Shown here: piece by piece, positions 24,376-33,553 of the stretch
Layout of the letters: every line of letters begins with the position of its first letter
Numbering within the stretch: position 1 is the first letter of the stretch
NCBI GenBank assembly: GCA_900544615.1
Contig: UQVS01000013.1
Location: forward strand, 1 to 59,158
From: an uncultured Oscillibacter sp.
Lineage (GTDB): Bacteria > Bacillota > Clostridia > Oscillospirales > Oscillospiraceae
Direction: 5' to 3'
DNA length: 59,158 bases
The notes under the pieces: generated by a model
Told to the model about the DNA's origin: nothing
Databases searched by the model: none
The model's input: the letters and a program-made list of their open reading frames with translations, nothing else
Position numbers and translations under genes: made by a program

Positions 24376-26766
24376 ATGAGCGAATTATTTGACAAATCCA
24401 TCCGGACGCTGGAGCTGCCCCGTGTGCTGAAGCTGCTGGCAGATCAGGCCGTCAGCCCGGAAGCCAAGGAGCTGGCGCTGGCTGTCCGGCCGGAAACGGA
24501 CTATGAGGACGTGCTGCGCCTGCTGGATCAGACAGACGGCGCACGAACCATGATGATTCTTCACGGCGCGCCGGGATTTTCCGGCGTGAAGCCCATCCGG
24601 GAGCTGCTGGATCGTGCCGACCGGGGCGGCAGCCTCAGTATTTCAGAGCTGATCCGTGTAGGGGATCTCCTTTACACCGCTCGCCGTGCCAAGGAATATT
24701 TCAATATGGATGCCATGGAGCCGACGGCCATCGACCAGATCTTCCTGTCCATTCACGGCAACCGCTTTCTGGAGGACAAGATCCGCCGCTGCATTGCCGA
24801 CGAGAACACGGTGGCGGACGCCGCCAGCCCCGAACTGGCGGATATCCGCCGCCATATGCGGGCGGCGCTGGCTAAGAGCCGCCAGATCCTGCAAAAGATC
24901 ATTTCCTCCCCCAGCTATTCCAAGGTTTTGCAGGATAACATCATCACCCAGCGGGACGGCCGTTTCGTGGTGCCGGTCAAGGCCGATCAGAAGGGCAACC
25001 TGCCGGGGCTGGTGCATGACGTGTCCTCCACCGGCGCTACGGTTTTCGTGGAGCCAATGGGCGTGGTGCAGGCCAACAACGAATATGCCGAATTGCAGGC
25101 CAGGGAGCAGGCGGAGATTGACCGGATTCTGGCAGAGCTGTCCGCCGACGCGGCGGCCCACCGGGGGGACATCCAGTGGGATCACGACGCGCTGGTGCAG
25201 CTGGATCTGATTTTCGCCAGAGCGGAGCTGGGCGACCAGATGGATGCCATCCGCCCTCAGGTGCGGCGGGACGGCGTGATCCGCCTGCGGAAAGCCCGGC
25301 ATCCGCTGCTGGACAAAAAGACGGCGGTCCCCATTGACATTGAACTGGGGGGGGCGTTCGATACGCTGGTCATTACCGGCCCCAATACCGGCGGCAAGAC
25401 GGTTTCCCTGAAAACGCTGGGGCTGCTGACCCTGATGACCCAGTGCGGCCTGCACATCCCGGCCGGCGACCGCAGCGAGGTGTCCGTTTATGAACGGGTC
25501 CTGGCGGACATCGGCGACGAGCAGAGCATTGAGCAGAGCCTGTCCACGTTCTCCGCCCACATGAAAACCATCGTGTCCATTTTGCAGGAGGCGGATCGGG
25601 ACAGCCTGATTCTCTTTGACGAACTGGGTGCCGGTACAGACCCCATTGAGGGCGCGGCGCTGGCCATCGCCATCATCCAACACGTCCGGGCACTGGGGGC
25701 GAAATCCGCCGCCACCACCCACTATGCGGAGCTGAAAACCTTTGCCATGACCACCGTGGGAGTGGAAAACGCCTCCTGCGAGTTCAACGTGGAGACCCTC
25801 AGCCCTACCTACCGGCTGCTGATCGGAATCCCCGGCAAGTCCAACGCCTTTGCCATCTCCCGGCGGCTGGGCCTGCCGGACGAGGTGATTGCGGACGCGC
25901 AGGCCCAGATGAGCCGGGACAGCGTGCGGTTTGAGGATGTGCTGACCCAGCTGGAAGAAAAGCGGCAGGCACTGGAAAAGCGGGAGCAGGAGGCAGACCG
26001 GCTGTACCGCCAGCGGGAAGAGGACGCCCGCAAGGCGCGGGAGTTCCGGGAGCAGATGCAGCGGGCCAAGGAAAACGCCCGCAGCCGGGGCGAGGCCGAA
26101 GCCAAGCGCATCCTGCGGGACGCCCGCTCCGCTTCGGACGCTGTGTTTGCGGAACTGGAAAAGATGCGGAAAGAGCAGGCAAAAGCGGAACGCACCCTCA
26201 ACGCCAACGAGGCGCGGGCAGAGCTGCGCCGCCAACTGAACGAGGCGGAGAGCGCCATCGACAAGCGGGACGCCCGCTCCGAGCCGATCCCCAAGCCCAG
26301 CCGGCCTATCCGGAAGGGGGATCTGGTGGAGATCCCCGGCGTCAGCACCCCGGCAGAGGTGGTAAGCGTGGGCAGCGACGGCACTTTGCAGCTGAAAGCC
26401 GGTATCCTGAAGATGAAGGCCAAGTCCGGCGAGGTACGGCTCATTGAGGATGATGAGCGGGCCGCCATGAAAAAGAAAGCGCCGAAGCCGGTGCGGACGG
26501 CCGTCACCGGCCTCCATACTGCCGCCAGCCGGGAGCTGGATATCCGGGGCATGGAGACGCTGGAAGCGGAAAGCGTGGTGGAAACGTTCCTCTCCAGCGC
26601 CGTCATGGGGCATCTGGAAACCGTGACCATCATTCACGGCAAGGGAACCGGCGCTCTGCGGAAAGCCGTTCATGACATCCTACGGCGGAATAAGAATGTG
26701 AAATCCTTCCGGCTGGGCGTTTACGGCGAGGGCGAAAACGGCGTCACCGTGGTTACGCTGAAGTGA
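24376..26766 (+). CDS. mutS2: Endonuclease MutS2
   Basis: A 796-residue MutS-family ATPase that acts on recombination intermediates and stalled ribosomes rather than mismatches. It lacks the mismatch-reading N-domain. The Walker A motif TGPNTGGKTVSLKTLGL is at about residue 335, Walker B is LILFDELGAGTDPIEGAAL (about residue 412), a long charged coiled coil lies at 510-640, and a C-terminal Smr nuclease domain ends the protein (LDIRGMETLEAESVV, TVTIIHGKGTGALR). Length is standard. AGGAGC precedes the ATG. Confidence 0.96.
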   Translation: MSELFDKSIRTLELPRVLKLLADQAVSPEAKELALAVRPETDYEDVLRLLDQTDGARTMMILHGAPGFSGVKPIRELLDRADRGGSLSISELIRVGDLLYTARRAKEYFNMDAMEPTAIDQIFLSIHGNRFLEDKIRRCIADENTVADAASPELADIRRHMRAALAKSRQILQKIISSPSYSKVLQDNIITQRDGRFVVPVKADQKGNLPGLVHDVSSTGATVFVEPMGVVQANNEYAELQAREQAEIDRILAELSADAAAHRGDIQWDHDALVQLDLIFARAELGDQMDAIRPQVRRDGVIRLRKARHPLLDKKTAVPIDIELGGAFDTLVITGPNTGGKTVSLKTLGLLTLMTQCGLHIPAGDRSEVSVYERVLADIGDEQSIEQSLSTFSAHMKTIVSILQEADRDSLILFDELGAGTDPIEGAALAIAIIQHVRALGAKSAATTHYAELKTFAMTTVGVENASCEFNVETLSPTYRLLIGIPGKSNAFAISRRLGLPDEVIADAQAQMSRDSVRFEDVLTQLEEKRQALEKREQEADRLYRQREEDARKAREFREQMQRAKENARSRGEAEAKRILRDARSASDAVFAELEKMRKEQAKAERTLNANEARAELRRQLNEAESAIDKRDARSEPIPKPSRPIRKGDLVEIPGVSTPAEVVSVGSDGTLQLKAGILKMKAKSGEVRLIEDDERAAMKKKAPKPVRTAVTGLHTAASRELDIRGMETLEAESVVETFLSSAVMGHLETVTIIHGKGTGALRKAVHDILRRNKNVKSFRLGVYGEGENGVTVVTLK

Positions 26767-26843
26767 CCGCAGATCCCCGATCTGCCCCGCAGCCTTGAAG
26801 CCTGCGGCACGGAAAGCCCGACGTGGAATACCTGTATTCGATA

Positions 26844-26884
26844 AAAAGCACCTCTGTCTGCAAAGTGCAGGCAGAGGTGCTTTT
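26844..26884. terminator. Terminator between mutS2 and the sirtuin remnant
   Basis: A stem of about 17 bases (26844-26861 with 26867-26884, one wobble pair) flanked by A4 and T4, so it can work on both strands. Confidence 0.9.
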
Positions 26885-26938
26885 GTGTGTGGAGCGAACC
26901 TGGCGCGGAAGTTTGCCGGCGTTCAGGCAGAGCGCCGT

Positions 26939-27833
26939 TTACACGATGAACTGGGAAAGAATCCCGGCAAAATCGGCATCCAGCGCGATCCTCCGTTTGC
27001 CGATCTCTGCCGGGCAGTATGCCTGCCCCAGATTGACGCAGGCGTAGACCGCTTTGGGATTCTTTGCCGTCATCCGCCAGAAGGGGTATTTGATAATGAC
27101 CGGGGTGTTGAAACCGACGCCCAATTCCAGAAAGAGGATCTTCTGTCCCTCGCGGGTGCGGAGGAAGCTACTGTACCGCTCCGCTGCTCTGTGCCAGCCC
27201 TCGTCCTCCACAAAGGTATCGTCACAGCGGAGATTCATGGTCATCGGCCTGCCGCAGACCGGGCAGTGAGGGATCAGTTCCGAGGGAATTGCCATGTTCG
27301 GCGTTACGCCCTCCGGGACAGTCAGGCGGTTATCCCCGCCGATGACATAGCCCTGCGCTTTCAGCATCTGCCGGACGAGATTTTCGTTTTCGTAAGTCTC
27401 CTGACAGCACGGCTGGCTGCACTGGAACAGGCCGTAATCCCCCCTGCGTATAGAAAAGGCGTTTTTTATCAAAGCCCGCATTCTGGAAACAGTGGTCTAC
27501 ATTGGTGGTCAGGACGAAATAGTCCTTGCCCTGTATCTGCTTCCGCAGATCGTCATATACCGGCTTGGGCGCATTCTGATAGCGGTTGATCCAGATATAG
27601 CGGCTCCAGTAAGCCCAACGCGCTTCCGGCGAATCGTAGGGGCAGAACCCGCCGGAGTACATATCGTGGAAGCCGTATTTCTTCTCAAAATCGGAGAAAT
27701 ACCGTGCAAACCGCTCACCGCTGTAGGCAAAACCTGCCGCAGTGGACAGCCCCGCTCCCGCGCCGATGACCACGGCGTCGGCATCGGAGAGCGCCTGCCG
27801 GAGCCGGTCAACGGGTGTGGAGCCGCTTTTCAT
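26939..27833 (-). pseudogene. Class M sirtuin (SirTM), one-base frameshift
   Basis: Two frames join into one class M SIR2 protein of about 297 residues. Segment one runs from MKSGSTPVDRLRQAL (ATG at 27833) through VVIGAGAGLSTAAGFAY, FHDMYSGGFCPYDSPEARW and FVLTTNVDHCFQNAGF. Segment two continues with DYGLFQCSQPCCQE, CPVCGRP (the zinc Cys) and the C-terminal Rossmann part. The frame breaks at six C on the plus strand (27439-27444); five would restore it. Class M sirtuins transfer ADP-ribose to lipoylated GcvH-like proteins and pair with a macrodomain hydrolase, as here. GcvH-L and LplA2 are not in the window. Confidence 0.85.
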
Positions 27834-28152
27834 AGAGTTCCTTGTCAAGATCCTTGAAAACATTGAAAATCACCTTTTGCACAGAAGCTTCGCGTTGGAG
27901 AAAGTCTTTCACTGTCTCCACGGCGATGTTCGCCGCCAGTTCGTGGGGAAAATGAAATTCCCCGGTGGAAATGCAGCAGAACGCCACGCTTTGCAGGCCG
28001 TTTTCCGCCGCCAGTTTCAGGCAGGAACGGTAGCAGGAGGCCAGCAGCTTCCGGTCGCGCTTGGTCACCCGGCCGGAGATGATAGGGCCGACGGTGTGAA
28101 GAACGTATTTTGCCGGAAGATTGTAAGCCTTCGTCAGCTTGGCCTGCCCGGT
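27808..28152 (-). pseudogene. SirTM-linked macrodomain protein, N-terminal half deleted
   Basis: The reading frame gives the second half of a macrodomain: TGQAKLTKAYNLPAKYVLHT, VGPI, VAFCCISTGEFHFPHELAAN and VIFNVFKDLDKELYEK. These match the macrodomain hydrolase normally encoded before class M sirtuins. The first half, with the ADP-ribose-binding Asn/Asp loop, is missing; upstream codons are antisense to an HxlR gene. The join falls in TGCCCGGT (28145-28152), which fits both genes. The stop lies 26 bases inside the sirtuin start, the overlap expected of an original operon. Confidence 0.8.
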
Positions 28153-28444
28153 GGAAACCACGCTGACCCTCATCAGCGATCAATGGAAGGTGCTGATCCT
28201 GCGGGATCTGATACCCGGTACGAAGCGCTTTGGCGAACTGAAGAAGTCCATTGGAAACGTCAGCCAGAAGGTGCTGACCGCCCAGCTCCGGCAGATGGAG
28301 GACAGCGGCCTTTTGACCCGCATGGTCTCCCCTGAGGTTCCGCCCCGCGTGGAGTACACGCTGACGGATTTGGGGCGCAGTCTCAAGCCGATTCTGGACG
28401 CCATGTGGACGTGGGGCGAGAATTACAAGCAGAATCAGGCGTGA
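28145..28444 (+). pseudogene. HxlR-family regulator lacking its first codons
   Basis: About 100 codons of an HxlR/DUF24 winged-HTH regulator: CPVETTLTLISDQWKVLILR, FGELKKSIGNVSQKVLTAQL, VEYTLTDLGRSLKPILDAMW. Only the first five to twenty residues are missing. There is no ATG and no ribosome binding site; the nearest possible start is a TTG inside the macrodomain remnant. The reading frame is otherwise intact, so the deletion that removed the macrodomain half also took this gene's start. Rescue by TTG initiation cannot be ruled out. Confidence 0.7.
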
Positions 28445-28644
28445 AGATGGCGTCCAGCACTTGCCTGCGGTTCCTTGGATTAATTATATTCCAGACATGG
28501 TTTGCTGTCTGCTGCCGGAGTATTCAGCCGGAGCCTGCAAGCCGTGTCTTTTTTTGCGCCGGGTTCAATTTGCACGGGCTTTTTTGCTATGGGACATCGT
28601 GATGAAAGGAGGCAGCACAGCGGCTGCATGGACGGCAGAGGACA

Positions 28645-28670
28645 GAAAAAGCGCCGCCATGCGGCGGCGC
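28645..28670 (-). terminator. Terminator of the GntR gene
   Basis: GCGCCGCC (28651-28658) and GGCGGCGC (28663-28670) with loop ATGC; on the minus strand the stem is followed by TTTTT. The interval 28445-28644 contains no gene that I can support. Confidence 0.8.
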
Positions 28671-28722
28671 ATATGTGCTGGGGAACCTGACACATTTAAA
28701 ATTCTGTTTTGCAAATGCGTTG

Positions 28723-29370
28723 TTAAGAATGGTTTTCTTCTGATCTGAGCCGATCCAAAATAGTCTGGGTGTGGTAGCGGGAAGCTTCCTCGGCCTGCTG
28801 GGGATTACCGGACCGAATAGCCTCGACAATAGCAGCGTGCTGCTCATGGGACTGGATGCGGATGTCAGCATCACTGACATTCCGGAAAAATACCAGCTCA
28901 TCCTGCGTCAGCAGGCGGTCATAAAATTGATAAAGGAAGCGGTTTTTGCTGCATTTGGCACAGAGACGGTGGAAATCGATGTCTGCTTCGATGGCTCGAA
29001 CGAGATTGCCGGAGTCAATAGCCAGTTTAGCAACAGCCAGACAGTGATCCAGCGCCAAAAGATCCTCCTGTGTGACATTTTCGGCACAGAGACGAACCGC
29101 CAGAGCTTCGATTGCACCACGCACCTGCATATAGGAGAATCGGTCTGCCAGATTCAGGTTTGCCACCCGCGTACCCACGCCGGTGGTGGTTTCCAGCCAG
29201 CCGTCCAGCGCCAGATGCTTCATGGCGTCAGTAATTGGGGTGCGGCCAAGATCAAATCTGCTTGCCAGATCCCGGATCGTGACGGACTGACCGGGCTTCA
29301 ATTCTCCGTCAATGATCGCGCTGCGGATTGCCTGATAGGCGGCTTCTTCCTTGGTTGTGGGATTGCTCAT
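28723..29370 (-). CDS. GntR-family regulator (FadR/FCD type)
   Basis: A 215-residue regulator. The N-terminal winged HTH is AYQAIRSAIIDGELKPGQSV and IRDLASRFDLGRTPITDAMK. The C-terminal all-helical FCD effector domain has the metal/ligand positions DIDFHRLCAKCSKN (Asp and His) and SHEQHAAIVEAIRSGN (two His). FCD regulators usually respond to small carboxylates or sugar acids. A plain GGAG precedes the ATG at 29370. It is divergent from a broken metallo-beta-lactamase-fold gene, which may have been its target. Confidence 0.88.
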   Translation of the reverse strand: MSNPTTKEEAAYQAIRSAIIDGELKPGQSVTIRDLASRFDLGRTPITDAMKHLALDGWLETTTGVGTRVANLNLADRFSYMQVRGAIEALAVRLCAENVTQEDLLALDHCLAVAKLAIDSGNLVRAIEADIDFHRLCAKCSKNRFLYQFYDRLLTQDELVFFRNVSDADIRIQSHEQHAAIVEAIRSGNPQQAEEASRYHTQTILDRLRSEENHS

Positions 29371-29527
29371 ATTGATTTCTTCTCCTGACAGTTGGGTTTA
29401 TATTACCAGCATACGGGGCAGTGGTCCAAATGTCAAGGGATGGTGAATAGTGAAAATTCGAAATTCTGATTTTCCATGGCATATTAGATAAAATTTTGAC
29501 AACCGCCTTTGATTTGCCGGGGAGTCT

Positions 29528-30154
29528 TTGGTAGTAGGCCATGAAAACCTGAAGAACATCTTCTGGACTGTGGCAGACGACAAGCCCTGCTACGAATACA
29601 GCGTGGATGTGCTGGAGCGGCAGGATCCCGCGGCGCTGCCGCTGATGCCCTCCAAGGAGGATTATATCGTCAACTATCCCCAGATTACTTACAGTGACCG
29701 CATGACCCTGAAAGTGGGCGACACGGATTTCTTCCTGTATTACACTCCGGGACATTCTGACGCCCAGTCCTGCGTCCATGTGCCGAAGGAGCGGGTTGCT
29801 TTTGTGGGTGATACCATCTTCTCCGGCTGCCAGACCTGACTGCATTCCGCCGACATTGACGCTCTGCTGAAAAGCCTGGATTTCCTGGAAACGTTGGAAG
29901 ATGTGGATTACATTGTTCCCGGCCACGGCCCCGTGGTCACGAAGGATTACATCCCCAAGCAGCGCGCTTTCATCTATGAGTGGATCGCCGCCGTGGCCAA
30001 GGGCATTGAAAAAGGCTGGGATCTGGACGAGTGCATCGCCAACATCAGCTTTGCCGACCGATTCCCTGTGGATATTGGTCAGGAGGAGGCGATGGGGTAT
30101 ATCCAGCGTACCAACGTTATCAAGTGCTATCATTATCTCACGCATAAGAAATAA
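29528..30154 (+). pseudogene. Metallo-beta-lactamase-fold hydrolase, truncated and interrupted by TGA
   Basis: One frame gives the C-terminal two thirds of an MBL-fold hydrolase: FFLYYTPGHSDAQSCVHVPK (third-motif His), RVAFVGDTIFSGCQT (metal Asp), then TGA at 29837-29839, then LHSADIDALLKSLDFLE, VDYIVPGHGPV (last His) and a C-terminal tail. The TGA stands where relatives usually have Trp, one base from TGG. The N-terminal part with HxHxDH is absent; the frame begins at VVGHENLKNI next to the GntR promoter. Two independent lesions argue for a dead gene. Confidence 0.8.
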
Positions 30155-30214
30155 GCAACGGGGCATCCGCCGCCACTCAGACGGCGGATACCCGCATTTC
30201 AAACAGGAGTCTAT

Positions 30215-30570
30215 ATGCTGAAGGATTTGCCATTTTTCGGAACTACCCGTGTTGCCAACAAAGGCGTGGATGTAGCCCTGATAGTGCGCCCGTCGCACAC
30301 GGCAGAGGAGGTCAAAGCCGCAGACGCTGCGGCGTCTGCGGTATCAGCACCGCAGTGCTGGAGGTGACACAGACAGATCCGCCGGATCAGCGGACGCTGG
30401 AGCACTTTTGTACCCTGACGGGGCGGTTGGTTTTTGAGGATCAGCAGCTGCTGGAAGTCCATTCCATTCCTGCTGACACAAAGATACTGGTCGCAGAGGA
30501 CTGCACGGCAGAGGCATTTTCCAAAGCAGTGTCTGCCATCAAAAAGAGAAAAGGGGAAGGCGGAGCCTGA
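30215..30570 (+). pseudogene. Frameshifted small gene of unknown family
   Basis: It starts at ATG 30215 behind CAGGAG (MLKDLPFFGTTRVANKGVDV) and runs in frame to TGA at 30365. A second frame takes over around 30335 with CGVCGISTAVLEVTQTDPPD and ends at 30570. Joined, they make a protein of about 118 residues with a CxxC pair and an acidic C-terminal half ending KKRKGEGGA. I do not recognise the family. It lies 60 bases after the MBL remnant and 90 before the MobA-like gene. Confidence 0.5.
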
Positions 30571-30659
30571 ATCGGACGAAACTGGGATTATTTGGTAGAA
30601 TTCCAGCCGCAACGTTGCAATTATATGGATTTTGTGATAAAATAACCCCAAATAGCAAA

Positions 30660-31779
30660 ATGAAAAGTGCTGTGATTTTGGCGGCAGGTTTGTCCAGCCG
30701 CATGATGGATTTTAAACCGCTGCTTCCGTTCGGTGGGACTACGGTCATCCAGCATACGGTTTCCCGTATGCTGGAGGGCGGCGCGGAAGAGATCATACTG
30801 GTGACGGGATTTTTAGCCACGGAAGTGGAGCGGATTTTCCGGGACAGCAGGGTTCGGTTTGTCCATAACCGGGACTATGCCAAATCCCAGATGTTTGATT
30901 CGGTCTGCTTGGGCCTTGCGGCAGCCAGCGGCGACGAGATATTCCTGCTTCCGGCTTGACCTTCCTCAGATCGACCCGACATTGCAGAATCGGCTTTCCG
31001 CAATTCCCGCGCAGGCGGTTTCCCCCGTTTGCCATGGTAAAAATGGGCATCCGTTGCTGCGGCGGCGGAGCGGCGTGGAAACCGTTCTCCTTCACGACGG
31101 TACTCAGGGCTTAAAAGGTGCGTTGGAGCGGTTGGATACCCAGACGATTGAGACTGAGGATTTGGGATGTCTGCTGGATATTGACAATCCTGAAGATTAT
31201 CAGAAGCGACTGGATTTCCGGGCAGAGAGTGTCCCTACAGGAGGGGAGTGTCAGGAACTGCTTCAATTTTTTGGAACCAGTGAACGCACACAGGCACACT
31301 GCGAGGCCGTGTGCCGCGTTGCTGTAAAGCTGGCGGATGGCCTTTCAGGGATCAACCGGGAGATGCTTTTTACTGCGGCCAGAATCCATGACGCAGCCAG
31401 AAGCCGGCAGGATCATCCTGCTGTCCTTGCAGAAGAATTGGAGCGCAGGGGATACAGGTATCTTGCATCCGTTGTCCGTGTACATATGGATCTCCCGGAT
31501 GCGATGAGCGAGGGCATCAGCGAACACGCTCTGCTGTATCTTGCGGACAAACTGGTTATCGAGGATCAATATGTAGGGATTGATCGGCGATTTCAGTCGG
31601 CTGAGGAACGGTTTCGGGATAAGCCGGAGATCCTGCGGGCGATCCTGCACCGAAAGGTAATTGCACAGAGGATCCTGAACAGTGTTCGGGATCTGCATAT
31701 AGACATCAAAGAAAAGGGCGAAGAAACGTGGGACAAGGGAAGAAGTTGCAAAGACGGTTACTGCTCCATGAGGAAGTGA
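30660..31779 (+). pseudogene. MobA-like nucleotidyltransferase-HD hydrolase fusion, frameshifted
   Basis: Frame one (from ATG 30660) is a MocA/MobA-type NTP transferase: SAVILAAGLSSRMMDFKPLL with the GxG nucleotide loop and EIILVTGFLATEVE. It hits a stop at 30957, where one extra T breaks LLPADLPQIDP. Frame two continues with GHPLLRRRSGVETVLL and LLDIDNPEDYQKRL, then an HD phosphohydrolase domain (AARIHDAARSRQDHPAVLAE, VVRVHMDLPDAMSEG) to 31779. The fusion is known next to XdhC and selenium-dependent molybdenum hydroxylases, where it would make the cytidylylated cofactor. As read here it is split; the ribosome binding site is poor. Confidence 0.8.
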
Positions 31780-32408
31780 GTCAATATATCAAGGAGACCA
31801 TTCTGACCGGGGAATTGAAGCCGGGAGATCGGATTGTGGAGTCCCGGCTGGCTCAGGAATTGGGGGTCTCTCAGGCTCCGGTCCGGGAGGCGCTGCGGGA
31901 ACTGGAATTCAGTGGCCTGGTAGAACAGAAGCCTTTTTCGGGGACCTATGTCAAACAGGTCACCGTGAAAGAGATCCGGCAGTTCTATGAGGTTCGCGCC
32001 GCACTGGAACGGCTGGGCGCGGAATGTGCTGCCCAACGGATGAATAAGGAGCAGTATCAGGAATTGGCCATGACGATGTTCTCCATGGAGGAGGCTGCAC
32101 GGGATCATGATCTGTCCGAGTACATCAAATGTGATGCCCGCTTCCACGACCAGATTGTGGCGGCAGCCAGCAACGATTTGCTGAGCAGGCTGTGGGAACA
32201 GTGCAATATCAGATCGTGGCTGCACGTTGGAACTTCCCTGACAGGCCGGGATCTGCCGGAGTTGGCAAGCCGGCACAGAAGAATTTTTGAGGCGCTCCGA
32301 TCCAAGGATCTGGAGCAGCTGCGGGCTGCGATTGACGCCCATCTGAATGATCTGCTGAAAATGATGGAGGAAAATCAGGGGGAGAAGCCTGCGGCAGAAA
32401 GCGTCTGA
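31728..32408 (+). CDS. GntR-family regulator (FCD type)
   Basis: A 226-residue regulator with the winged HTH SQYIKETILTGELKPGDRIV and SRLAQELGVSQAPVREALRE, then an FCD ligand domain (DARFHDQIVAAASNDLLSRL, SRHRRIFEALRSKDLEQLRA) with the Asp/His metal set. The apparent start is GTG 31728, which makes it overlap the end of the HD gene by 52 bases in another frame; LLLHEEVSQ follows and may be the functional N-terminus. It precedes the dehydrogenase gene by 15 bases and probably regulates this catabolic cluster. Confidence 0.88.
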   Translation: MGQGKKLQRRLLLHEEVSQYIKETILTGELKPGDRIVESRLAQELGVSQAPVREALRELEFSGLVEQKPFSGTYVKQVTVKEIRQFYEVRAALERLGAECAAQRMNKEQYQELAMTMFSMEEAARDHDLSEYIKCDARFHDQIVAAASNDLLSRLWEQCNIRSWLHVGTSLTGRDLPELASRHRRIFEALRSKDLEQLRAAIDAHLNDLLKMMEENQGEKPAAESV

Positions 32409-32423
32409 AAGGAGCAATTCTGC

Positions 32424-33362
32424 ATGAAAGACGAGAAGATTGCAATTATCGGAACAGGCATGATGGGCATGAGTCTGGCAGTGCTGTTCACGGGTAACGG
32501 ATATGACACGACGGTTCTGGCAACGAAAGAGGCTTCTGTCCTTCGGGGGCGGAACAGCTACAACGAGATGTACAGTGTTTTGCAGGAGCGCGGTCTGGTG
32601 TCAGAGACGCAGATGGCCCGCTGTGCAGAAAATCTGCATTTCACTTTGGACTACCGGGATCTGGCCGCCTGCACGGTATTCTTTGAGAGCGTGGTGGAGG
32701 ATCAGAAGGTAAAGCATGATGTGTATATGCACATTCAGGAGAGCTGCCCTGTATGCAAAGTGATCGCCTCTACCAGTTCTGCCATGGCGCCGGAGGATCT
32801 GTGCGCGGGTTTGGACTGCGCCAATAAGATCGTTGTGACCCACCCATTCAATCCGCCGCATCTGGTGCCTTTTGTGGAAATGGTGAAAAGCCCCTGTACC
32901 AGCGAAGAAGCCGCGCAGGTTGCCTATGATGTGCTGGAGGACTGCGGCCGGAAGGTTTGCGTCATGAAGAAAAGTGCGCCGGGTTTTATTGCCAACCGTT
33001 TGCAGCACGCACTGCTGCGTGAGGCGCTTTATATGGTAGAAGAAGGTCTCGCCGATCCGAGGGATATTGACAAGGCGCTGATGTACAGTTTTATGCCGCG
33101 CTATACCTCTGTGGGCCTGTTCGAGCATCAGGATGCGGCAGGGTTGGATATGGTTCAGAATATCGAAAATTACCTGTTCCCGTCCCTGTGTGACCGAAAG
33201 ACGGCGTTTGACTCTGTTAACGACCGGGTGGCCAGCCACAGCCGGGGACAGAAAGACGGTATGGGAATTTACAAGTGGGATGCAGAGTCCATCGCCGATT
33301 TCAAGGCGCGGGCATCTGAACCTTATTGGAAGTATTTCAACTGGAAGCTTCCCGAAGTCTGA
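32424..33362 (+). CDS. 3-hydroxyacyl-CoA dehydrogenase-family protein
   Basis: A 312-residue NAD(H)-dependent dehydrogenase. The Rossmann loop is IAIIGTGMMGMSLAVLFTGN, and the conserved THPFNPPHLVPFVEMVKS carries the catalytic His-Pro region (about residue 137). SAPGFIANRLQHALLREALY begins the helical C-terminal domain. A single-copy domain of this length, encoded near GntR regulators, is also found in L-gulonate or L-carnitine 3-dehydrogenases, so a hydroxy-acid substrate other than acyl-CoA is likely. GAAAGGAG precedes the ATG. Confidence 0.85.
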   Translation: MKDEKIAIIGTGMMGMSLAVLFTGNGYDTTVLATKEASVLRGRNSYNEMYSVLQERGLVSETQMARCAENLHFTLDYRDLAACTVFFESVVEDQKVKHDVYMHIQESCPVCKVIASTSSAMAPEDLCAGLDCANKIVVTHPFNPPHLVPFVEMVKSPCTSEEAAQVAYDVLEDCGRKVCVMKKSAPGFIANRLQHALLREALYMVEEGLADPRDIDKALMYSFMPRYTSVGLFEHQDAAGLDMVQNIENYLFPSLCDRKTAFDSVNDRVASHSRGQKDGMGIYKWDAESIADFKARASEPYWKYFNWKLPEV

Positions 33363-33410
33363 AAAGGTTTTGCCTGAGATTTGAATCAGAACAGCAAGAA
33401 CGTATGAAAA

Positions 33411-33448
33411 CACCCTCTGATGCAGGATAATATCCGCATCAGAGGGTG
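33411..33448. repeat. Inverted repeat downstream of the dehydrogenase gene
   Basis: CACCCTCTGATGC (33411-33423) and its exact complement (33436-33448), 12-base loop. No T-run follows on the plus strand; AAAA lies just before it, which would give U4 on the minus strand, where it could end the xdhC transcript. Confidence 0.6.
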
Positions 33449-33553
33449 CTGCCATATAGAAAGGAAAACGCCAGACAGGCGATGGCTGTGATATGGAAAA
33501 GGGGAAGAGTGGCGACGAAAAGCGAATGTGGATATTCGAGCGTGGAGGGTAAA

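Noticed and set aside
29837..29839. In-frame TGA in the MBL gene read as selenocysteine
   Set aside because: The position is Trp in relatives, the gene is also truncated, and no SECIS-like hairpin with a G/U-containing loop follows the codon.
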